Origin: Paenibacillus sp. SYP-B4298
Lineage (GTDB): Bacteria; Bacillota; Bacilli; Paenibacillales; Paenibacillaceae
Direction of reading: 5' to 3'
Length of the DNA: 64,000 nt
Assembly: GCF_027627475.1 (NCBI RefSeq)
Contig: NZ_CP115484.1
Coordinates: 3,208,001 to 3,272,000 of the forward strand
Shown here in pieces: positions 17,322 to 25,900 of the stretch. The notes beneath the pieces were generated by a model. The model had not been told where the DNA came from, did no database searches, and saw nothing but the letters and a program-made list of their open reading frames with translations. The first letter of the stretch is position 1, and every line of letters begins with the position of its first letter. Made by a program: the position numbers and the translations under genes.

Positions 17322-17405
17322 GGCGGCATTCCTCGGCGTATTCGGTTCGACAATTTGTCAGCCGCGGTCGTCCACGTCGGGAAGCATGACCAGCGTCAGC
17401 TTACG
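17319..17405 (+). mobile_element. IS21-family transposase (IstA) fragment
   Basis: Codes GGIPRRIRFDNLSAAVVHVG then KHDQRQLTE, the segment around the second catalytic Asp of IstA (RFDNL). Only about 29 codons remain, fused to Hint DNA on the left and HTH-regulator DNA on the right. Confidence 0.7.
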
Positions 17406-17407
17406 GA

Positions 17408-17500
17408 AAATGATAATCAAAATCCGGCTTCGAGACATTTTGGGAGAACGCGGAAAGTCCCGACGAAATTTGGCGATTCGGTTGAAAGGACTTGCTTTTT
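17408..17500 (+). pseudogene. Decayed copy B of the HTH regulator
   Basis: Matches 18900-19020: ATAATCAAAATCCGG, CTTCGAGACATTTT, GAACGCGGAA. It carries the same 46-nt deletion (TTGG joined to CGATTCGG) as the copy at 10653, then loses homology. Confidence 0.75.
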
Positions 17501-17509
17501 ACCGCCCAT

Positions 17510-17578
17510 CATACTGTCGAACTCATTATCTATAATCATTCGACCATCTTTGAGGGTCACGGTTTTATTGTCTACTTA
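17510..17578 (-). pseudogene. Rhs linker fragment
   Basis: Nearly identical to 21290-21354 of the large Rhs gene (the ELYDKK / GRMIIDN region). It lies in the same orientation as the intact gene. Confidence 0.7.
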
Positions 17579-17636
17579 TGCCCGCTCTCATTAGTTGAAT
17601 GATGGGTTCATTCGTCACTCTCCCCCTCAAAGAAAA

Positions 17637-17666
17637 AACCTTGAAAGGCATAAGCCCATCAAGGTT
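17637..17666 (-). terminator. Terminator shared with the HTH cassette
   Basis: AACCTTGA / TCAAGGTT stem with A6 on the left, so a T-tract on the minus strand. The same hairpin follows the intact HTH gene (19126-19159) and decayed copy A. Here it ends the immunity-like gene. Confidence 0.7.
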
Positions 17667-17677
17667 AACAAAACAAA

Positions 17678-18016
17678 TCAACGACCTTTAAAACAAAACT
17701 TACAATAAAATCCTTTTTTATTGGCGTTAAAAGTAATCATTTCATACTCAATTGAAGTATCAGTATTCTTTCTAATGTAGACAGTGCCCCCCGAATACTC
17801 TGTGAATTCTACAAACGAATGGAATACTCTCTTTACTTCCCCTAAGCTATAATTTCTGAGCCTAACCATAATACGATACACATCTTCCTCCGTACTAATG
17901 GAGAAATCTGAAACATTGTCGATTCCTTTAAGACAATCCCTAAATTCAATCTTTAATTCCACATCAATTTGGTATTGTATATCATTTACCATATCACTAA
18001 ATACTAATTTATCCAT
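17678..18016 (-). CDS. Putative immunity protein of an orphan Rhs toxin module
   Basis: A 112-residue protein from the ATG at 18016 (AAAGGA 7 nt upstream); the longer frame to 18106 overlaps the toxin tail. Family not recognised. It is acidic at the N-terminus with alternating beta-like segments and two late cysteines (FYCKFC). It starts 14 nt after the stop of an Rhs toxin-tail remnant, the same spacing and order as the intact toxin/barstar pair nearby, so an immunity role is inferred from position. It may remain useful even though the linked toxin is broken. Confidence 0.6.
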   Translation of the reverse strand: MDKLVFSDMVNDIQYQIDVELKIEFRDCLKGIDNVSDFSISTEEDVYRIMVRLRNYSLGEVKRVFHSFVEFTEYSGGTVYIRKNTDTSIEYEMITFNANKKGFYCKFCFKGR

Positions 18017-18030
18017 ATATACATCCTTTC

Positions 18031-18400
18031 TTAATTTTTTGGAATATAGTTTCCTCCATTTGCTGACTGAGGATAAGAGTAAACTGTAACCACTTTGTCG
18101 CCCCATTCATTAGTAATTACAGTATTACCTCTCTTATCTTGGTATCTCCAAGTAACCGAACCATCATCAGGGTCTATCTCCTTTACCCTACTATTCAGCT
18201 TGCTCTCCTCATCATACCGATACCCCGCATACCGGATCGGGTTGTTCACTGTGCCCGTTCCCGCGAAAGCACCAACACCTTCTCGTTGCCGTCGGTCTCC
18301 AGCACGACCTTGTCCGACTCATACAGATAGTGCGTCGTCTGGTTGCCTGTGATCTTCTTCGTCCGATACCCTTCCCTATTGTACGTGTAGTTAACCGGCA
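18031..18400 (-). pseudogene. Orphan Rhs core end plus alternative toxin tail
   Basis: 18260-18400 matches the Rhs core of the large gene (21842-21960) and 18190-18250 matches its NNPIRYAGYQYDEESKL block. The DNA between these blocks is deleted and the join is out of frame. After ESKL the sequence changes to a different tail, EIDPDDGSVTWRYQDKRG followed by TVITNEWGDKVVTVYSYP, weakly like DUF4258-type toxin ends. This is the pattern of a displaced Rhs C-terminal module. Confidence 0.7.
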
Positions 18401-18473
18401 TCAACTAAGCGTTATTACTCCTTACAGCGATTAGGCGCTTGGCTATGTTCCTTTTTTGTCACCAGCAATTCCT

Positions 18474-18731
18474 TTACTCCCCAGTAGTTTTATCCATATG
18501 ATAGGCTTGAAATGCCTTGGTCAGTCTCACATGTAATAAATCCAGGCGAATGGAATCTTCCAGCCGGTGAATACTAAGCAGCACTTCCTCTGTCATTTGT
18601 TCATCGAATAGATGTCCATATCGATAGATTGAATCTATAACAGCATGTTGACATTGCTCTAATGTCTCTAGTTGCTTGTAATACCCTTCCTCCTGTTCCA
18701 CATAGCTAACATAGGTTTCCATCCTCTTCAT
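18474..18731 (-). CDS. Small helical protein, function unknown
   Basis: 85 residues, rich in Glu, Leu and Tyr (YVEQEEGYYKQLETLEQCQH), predicted helical, no family recognised. It is divergent from the HTH regulator gene at 18894 and has a good promoter (18786-18814) carrying one of three shared boxes, so it is probably that regulator's target or partner. It sits between the orphan toxin module and the regulator. Confidence 0.6.
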   Translation of the reverse strand: MKRMETYVSYVEQEEGYYKQLETLEQCQHAVIDSIYRYGHLFDEQMTEEVLLSIHRLEDSIRLDLLHVRLTKAFQAYHMDKTTGE

Positions 18732-18762
18732 TTATTTATCATCCCCTACTTCATAAAATGTA

Positions 18763-18868
18763 ACTCTTAAAAGTTCCATATTTAAATTATATAACGTTTA
18801 AGAGTGACGTTCAATGTTTTTTTAAATACTTCGTGATATATTTAGTAGTAGGCTTAGTTACTCTTAAA
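18763..18868. promoter_or_regulatory. Three ACTCTTAAA boxes in the divergent promoter region
   Basis: ACTCTTAAA occurs at 18763-18771 and 18860-18868 on the plus strand and at 18797-18805 on the minus strand. The middle box lies in the spacer of the minus promoter and the third is 25 nt before the HTH start codon. Likely operators of the HTH protein. Confidence 0.55.
18786..18814 (-). promoter_or_regulatory. Promoter of the 85-residue gene
   Basis: Minus strand TTGAAC (18809-18814), 17 nt, perfect TATAAT (18786-18791). An ACTCTTAAA box fills the spacer, so a bound regulator would block RNA polymerase. Confidence 0.7.
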
Positions 18869-18893
18869 GGTCACAATGTGGAGGAGAATATAC

Positions 18894-19133
18894 ATGAAAA
18901 TCAAAATCCGGCTTCGAGACATTTTAGAAGAACGCGGAATGTCCCAACGAAAATTGGCCCGCCAAATGAATGTAAGACCTAGCACGATTAACCATCTATG
19001 CTCCGATTCGGTTGATAGAGTCTACATCCGTACACTTGAGCAGGTTTGCAGAGCTCTGGGAATTACCGTTGATGAACTCATCGTTTCTGTAGAGACTTCA
19101 GAACCTCATGACCATCCTAACAAAAAACCTTGA
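18894..19133 (+). CDS. XRE-family helix-turn-helix regulator (intact copy)
   Basis: 79 residues from the ATG at 18894 (GGAGGAG 7 nt upstream). It is a minimal Cro/CI HTH: SQRKLARQMNVRPSTINHLC, then TLEQVCRALGITVDELIVS, of the YozG-like type. It is the complete parent of the decayed copies at 10653 and 17408. Its stop codon lies in the stem of its own terminator. It probably controls itself and the divergent 85-residue gene through the ACTCTTAAA boxes. Confidence 0.88.
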   Translation: MKIKIRLRDILEERGMSQRKLARQMNVRPSTINHLCSDSVDRVYIRTLEQVCRALGITVDELIVSVETSEPHDHPNKKP

Positions 19134-19159
19134 AAGGCACGAAGCCAATCAAGGTTTTT
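19126..19159 (+). terminator. Terminator of the HTH regulator
   Basis: AACCTTGA / TCAAGGTT with TTTTT after it; the TGA in the left arm is the gene's stop codon. 19160-19453 is non-coding; 19180-19365 matches DNA behind decayed copy A (10860-10975) and the rest shows nothing recognised. Confidence 0.75.
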
Positions 19160-19453
19160 GCTTTTGTATTCGTTAGCATAATCTCAAGTTTCCCAATAAG
19201 TACATTTCAGATGGGAGACTGTTAACCCGCTGCGCTATGGGAAAATAATTTACGAGCTCACTCCAATTATTTAAAACAACAGCGTTAAAAACTCATTTCT
19301 CACACTATCAGTAAAAGTAAAGACTCAGTTTCTTTGTAACGTCCTTCTATGACTCACCTTGGCCACATCCATTAGACTCTTTCGTACTGATAGAAGCTCC
19401 ACTTTAGGAGAAAGACTTCTAAAGAATTTCGCCCTAGATAAGCCGTTTATCAT

Positions 19454-19960
19454 TTATAATCTCTCCAACAATATCCCCGACTCGCGTAGTTTCATTATAA
19501 GTTCGTACTCATTCTCTTTAGCACAATGAAATATGATATTGAATGGAGTAGAGGAAGTAACAACTGCACCAAGATTCCTTCCATCTTGCCATTCTCTAAC
19601 GGAATCAGCAAGAATGCTTGTAAATGAATCAAAATCAGAGTTGGATAATTGCAATAAATTTTCAGCATTGCTTATACACATGATATATGCATCAGCCTGT
19701 AGCCATGCCAAGTCATTAATACATTCTTCAAACGAATTCCAATTAGCACTGAAGTAATAAGGAAATTGATAAACAGCGGAAAACTCATCAAATAGCTTTT
19801 CAACTGTCATGCATTTCTGACCTCTTACCACCTTAGTTATTGTTTTTTTTGAGTTTATTCGCTTTAATTTCCAATATAAGTCAGTGAATTCCGAAACTTC
19901 ACCGTTTCTAATATAAAAATACGGTTCCCCTAGAATAACATCAAATGTACTAGTAATCAT
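19454..19960 (-). CDS. Barstar-like immunity protein
   Basis: 168 residues. The barstar-family signature is the segment FDEFSAVYQFPYYFSANWNS then FEECINDLAWL at about 58-88, where the fold supplies the acidic helix that plugs the RNase active site. A second region of about 80 residues follows. It starts 11 nt after the stop of the Rhs-barnase gene, with AGGTGAG as ribosome site, so both are translated from one mRNA. The pairing of a barstar fold with a barnase-type tail is strong mutual evidence. It should protect the producer in the cytosol. Confidence 0.88.
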   Translation of the reverse strand: MITSTFDVILGEPYFYIRNGEVSEFTDLYWKLKRINSKKTITKVVRGQKCMTVEKLFDEFSAVYQFPYYFSANWNSFEECINDLAWLQADAYIMCISNAENLLQLSNSDFDSFTSILADSVREWQDGRNLGAVVTSSTPFNIIFHCAKENEYELIMKLRESGILLERL

Positions 19961-19971
19961 ATACTCACCTA

Positions 19972-22900
19972 CTATTTAATTTTTACATATGTTCTATAAT
20001 GATCTGTAGTGTAATAAACAGTGCCGTCATCAGCAATAACAAGCCTTTCAGCACCTCTGTTTACTCCTTGCTGATAGGGGTGGACATCATATTCTTTATA
20101 ATTGTGCCCCGTAGGAAGTTTCGTTTCCCCATTATTCCCCCTATTATTAAATGGACGTCCTCCTACATAACCCTGAGGAGGTTCACCCGTATTTCGAATA
20201 GTAGTTATTGTATTTTTTACATGCGAAGGTGCTTCATCAAAATCAATGTATCCTCCTGTAAAACAATTTGTATTATGCACCCAAACCCCAATATCCGTTA
20301 CATAATACGTATGGAAGTCCGCAACCGTAAAGTTATAAACCGTAACAGGCCCATCTAATTTAAGGAACTCGACCTTGTCAATCGTTAAGTTGCTTCCGTC
20401 AGCCTTTCGGAGTTTATCACCCGCGTGAAGCTCATCAGCGAAAACCCAACCTTTACCTTCCACCCAGAACGGATGGTTGTCTGTCGTCTCGATGATCTGC
20501 TCCCCAACATGCAACTTAATAATATCATCACGTTGGTTGCGGAATAAAGCCGTTACTTCTTTGTAAGCTGTTTTCCCATTAGGATCGTCCTCATCCTTGG
20601 AAAGAACCATATCTCCGACTTCAATGTCTTCAATATTCTTCTCCCCTTCGTCTGTCAATACCTTCGTCCCAGCGGTAAAGCAATTGCAGCCACCACTGGA
20701 AGCACGTGCCGAGACGCCTGGAAGCTTGGTACCGACCTTAAGAACGGGTAAGAATTCGGCTTGTGAAATTTTTTCACCTTGCATTAAATATTGAATTCCA
20801 AATAATTCATTTGGATCAATATTAATCATAAACGCATTATAGCGCATTGTGGTTAAATCTATAACAAGCTGGGCCTCAGATTTACTATCAAAAATTTTAC
20901 TATCAACGAACTCTTGAACCTCTGTGTTTGTTATCCCTTCACTGTTGTTGTTCGTCAAAGCTTCCCAAATTAATGCCTTCTCAGCCAACGTAAAATCTCT
21001 ATAATCGGAACCGTGTATAAATTTAGGATAATCACTTACTGATAGTCTATTTAATATCACATCCGTATTTTTGTTAAATACGACCGTACTATTCCTCAAT
21101 GTGCTCGTCTGGGTCGCTAAGAGTTGTCCCGTCGTTTTACTTGTTACCGTTGATGTACGATTGGCATTCGTAACGACTGCAACTTTTGCGCCTGCTACTG
21201 CCGTATCCACTATGGCTGTTATCTTCTCTTGGGTGACGGTGGATGAGTTTTGGGACACTACTCGATTCGCGCTACTCCCACTCATTTTTTTGTCATACAG
21301 CTCATTATCAATAATCATTCGACCATCTTTGAGGGTCACGGTGTTATTGTCCACTTTAAAATCAACAGAGTACCCCTCAACTAAGGTCACGGTCGCTACT
21401 TTTGTTTTATTGTTATAAGATATGGTGGCTCCCGAAGCCTCCGCCAACTGCCGCAGTTGCACCTTCTCGTGCCCGCTCGGGTCCACATACATCAACGGCT
21501 CATTATGCACATACGTATAATAATTCAAGCTTAGCGGATCCATTGCTGAGCCGCGGTACGTATCCTCGCTCAAGAAGCGCGCGATCTTCGGATCGTAGTA
21601 CCGTGCGTTCAGATAGTACAGCTTGCTCTCCTCATCATACTGATAACCAGCATACCGGATCGGGTTGTTCACCGTGCCCGTCGATTCTGTCAGATTTCCG
21701 AAAGCATCATACGCGTAGGTCGCCTGCACAGTACCCGAAGCATCCACCAGCGCCGTCACATCGCCATGCCCGTTGTACAGGTACGCATATTTCTCCGTCC
21801 CCATCTCGCGCACTAGGAGGTTCAAGCCATATACATTACGCGCTAGCACCTTCCCGCTGCCGTCGGTCTCCAGCACGACCTTGTCCGACTCATACAGATA
21901 GTGCGTCGTCTGGTTGCCTGTGATCTTCTTCGTCCGATACCCTTCCCCGTTGTAAGCGTAGTTGACCGTTCCGCTTCCCGAGCTACTCTTCACCATCTGG
22001 TTCCACACATTATACGTGTAGCTCTCTGTACCCGACACGATGTCGCTGATCCGCGCATTTTCGTTTGTCTGGCCCTCGATGAACATGCCGAACGTCGTGA
22101 CCGGCGGGGAGGCCAGATTCAGCGCCTTGGTCACTTCCCGGCTCTTATGAATCATATTCCCATTGCCGTCATAGCGATACCGATCAGTCTGTGTCTCGCT
22201 CGCCGTCTGACTCACCGTAGACTGCAGTCGATTTTGCTCATTGTAGCTGTATGTCACTATCGTTACGCTTGAGCCCTGTGTCGTCTTCTCCTCAGTACGA
22301 TTCCCCGCCGCGTCATAGCGGTAGCTCGTCACTTTGTCTTTCAGGAACGGCTCCTGCACCTGCTTGAGACGGTTTAACTCATCGTAGGTGTAGAATGTGC
22401 CCTTGTTTGTACCATTCACCATCTCATACTTGGATGTCTGGTTGCCGGCTGCATCATACGTATAGCTATACGTATCCAGCAGTGTCGTCCCTTTCCAGTT
22501 CTTCAGCTCGCTCAGTTGATTATTCGCGGTATAGCTGTATTCTTCCTTCACACCACCAGGATACTCCACCCTCTGGCGGCTTCCATCCGCATAGTAGCTA
22601 TATATCGTCGGTTCGTCGTCATTGCTCCATACAGCCATGAGACGCTTGGCTTGATCATACATCTTGTTCGTCTGATTGCCCTTTACATCCTGACTGATCT
22701 CCATCGTATAGCCGCCTGGCATATCCCCTACAATATCATAGTGGAACACGCTGGTGCCTAACTGGGGCACCGTCTTGGTCACCGTTCGGTTCAGCTCATC
22801 GTAGCTGCGGCTCGTCGTGCCCGTGCTGTCTGTGATGGTAAGTTGATTGCCATTGGCATCATAGGTATAGGCGATCCGCCGCTCAGCCAGCGGTGTCTGC

Positions 22901-25900
22901 TGCAATGCTGCTCCTTCGACCGTCTCATCCAACAATCTGCCATGGACATCATATGTGTAGCTGGTCGTATGGCCATTACGATCGAGCTTGCTCTTCATCT
23001 GACCTTTCGGGTAGTAGGTGTAGCTCTCAACCTTGGCCGGGTCATACGTGACACCTGTCAGTTGCACCAGCTTACCCCCATGATCGATTCGGCGGGTGAG
23101 CAGGTTGCCGGCGGTATACTCGAACAGCGTGGAATGTCCGTTGCCATCTGTCTGTGAGAGCTTATTCCCGTTCAGATCATAGGTGTAGGTCGTTCTCTCG
23201 TCCAGCGCATTGGTGACTTCGGTCAGCCGCTTCATATAGTCGTAGGCATAGCTGGTCACATTGCCTTTGCCATCTGTCGTGCTCTCGATTTCCCCATTCG
23301 CATGGTAGGCCGTCGTTGTCCGATAGCCAAGCGGATCGATTGTCATCACCTGACGATTGTTCCGGTCATAGCGGTATTGTGTCAGACGGTTCAGCGCATC
23401 CCACGCCCGAATCTGCACATTGCTCGCATTGTACTCCAGCTTGGAGATTACGGTGCCTGTCCCGTCGATCTTCTCGATCAGCCGATTCAGGCTGTCATAA
23501 CGGTAGCCCTGCTCACGCCCGAAGGGATCGGTCTCCAGCAGCAGATTGCCGTTGCGGTCATACGCATAGGTAGTCGACAACGCGCGCTTGCCCAGCGTGG
23601 TGTCTGTGACCTGCACCGTCTTGCGTACCAACTGGTTCAGTGTGTTATATTGCATCTCGGTCACATTGCCATTGCCGTCTGTCTCGTACCGCAGATTGCC
23701 ATTCAGATCGTAAGCGGAGCGCTTCGTGACCCGGTTCTTGCCCTTGCTGTCCTCCACCGCAACCATGGTTGTCCGTCCATCCAGATCATATGACCAATGC
23801 GTGACCTTGCCTTGATTGTCCGTCTCCCGGACGAGCCGCCCCATCACATCATACTGCCGCGCCAGCGAGTATGCCGCCACTGCTTCGGAGCCGGAATCCG
23901 TCTTCTTGCGAATCTGTCCCCATGCATTATATGTGTTGACTGTCTGATGCCCGTAAGGGTCCGTCTCGGTCAATAGCTGCCCGCTGCTGTTATAGGTTAA
24001 TGTCCTCAGCACCTGCTCCGGGCTGGTTCCCGTCTTGCGTATCGAGGTGGACACGATATTGCCCGCCGCATCATAGTAGGTTTGAGTGACCGCACCTGTC
24101 GCATCCGTCTCTCTCACCTTGCGCCCCAGGCCATCGTAGCCGAACAGCTTCGTGTGCTTGAGGCCTTGCTCCCTGGAAGCCGGGTCCAGCATCAGCACAG
24201 GCAGATTGGCCGCATTATACCGGATGGTGGTGCCATAGCCGGATTGAATGCGCTCCTGCAGCGTCTTGCCGACACCTGCGGCGAAGCCCATGGCGTCAAG
24301 CTCCTTCGTAACATTGCCGTTCTCATCATACTGATAAGCCTTGGACACCGCCTCTGTCCAGCGTGTCGTCCAACTGCCGCTGCCGGATACAACCTTCTCT
24401 TCATAGATTTCGGTAACGGCCTGTACGCGGTTCATCGTATCATAGGCGTACTCGGTTCGCACCAGCTCCGAGAGCGGCTTGGAAGCATCGTAGTTGTTAG
24501 GCGAAACCTCCGCGATCTTCCGCCCGGCACGGTCATACGCATAGGCCGTAATGCCGCCTGCCGCATTCTGCTTCTGCAGCAGCAAGCTGCGCTCATCATA
24601 GCGGTAGGTCGTCACATTCTGGAGCGCATCGGTAGCCGTCAGCACCTGACCTGCCCAGTCATAGGTCTGGCTTACAGTCTCCGCGGTCGGCTGTCCCTGC
24701 TCATTCACTCCGCTCGTCTTCGTCGAGAGCAGTCGGTTAAGCAGATCATACGTATAGGTCGTCTGATTTCCGTCCGGCGTCGTTGCACTCGTCTTGTTAC
24801 CATTCGCATCATAGGTATAGGCGGTCTCCAGCTTGACCAGCGATTCACCCGCAGCTTTATAGTCAGCCAGATCGCTTCCCTGTACATAGCGGATCTCCGA
24901 GATCACCTGATTGTTGTGATTATAGACATAGGAGGTCGCATACGACTCCTTCGCACTCACCTGCTGCTCCTGCCGAATCATCCGCCCGTCTCCATCATAC
25001 TGGAATACGGTTGTGCCCCCGATTGGGCTGGTCTGTTGCTCAACCTGCCCCATCGTGTTATATACATACGTCACGCTGGATAACCGATCCTCGGACGGTC
25101 TGCCGAACAGCTTGATCGGGTCGATGCCGGCCCATTCCTTCACCTTGCGGTTGTTCAGATCGTATTCGAAGCGCTTGTAGCTGTATTTGCCCGCATCCAG
25201 CGGCGCCCACTGCTCCGAGAGCCGATTGAGACCATCATAGCTGAAGGTGGTCGTATTCCCCCGCCCGTCTGTGACCGCCTTCACCTGCCCATTGGCCAGA
25301 TAGACTGTCTGAACGGTTGATCCGTTCGGCGACTCCGACGATACGACACGCCCTCTCGCATCCTTCGTCGTAACAGTGATCGCCTTATCCGCAGCGTTCA
25401 GATAGCGGGTCTCTGTCGTGCGCTCCTGTCCCCCCGACAAGGCTTCATAGGTGTAGCTGCTAAGCAGCACCGGCACTGACTTCGCATCTGGCTTGAAGGA
25501 GGTTTTGATCAGACGATTCATGACATCATACTCATAGACCTGCTCACTTAAATTCGGACGAATCTCCTGTACCAGATTGCCGTACAGGTCGTAGGCATAG
25601 GAGGTGACATTGCCCAGGGCGTCGGTTACAGTCGACCTCAGACCGTTCGGGTGATAGGTTGTTCGCGTACCTGCTGTGGTGTTCTGGTAGGCTCCCCCCG
25701 TCCCCGAATTATTCATAAACTCCTTGTCGGCCTCGTATTGATTCGGCTCGATGACCTGGACAGGGCGGCCCAGCGTATCGTATACGGTGCGCCGAACACC
25801 GCCCTCATGGTCGGTCTGACGCAGCAGGTTGCCATCCATGTCATATTCATAATCTGTTCGGTACCCTTCTGCAGTCACTTGGCTGGTGAGCCAGCCGATT

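Noticed and set aside
17319-17594. 91-codon frame read as one gene
   Set aside because: Only its first 29 codons are IstA; the rest is antisense or decayed HTH and Rhs DNA.
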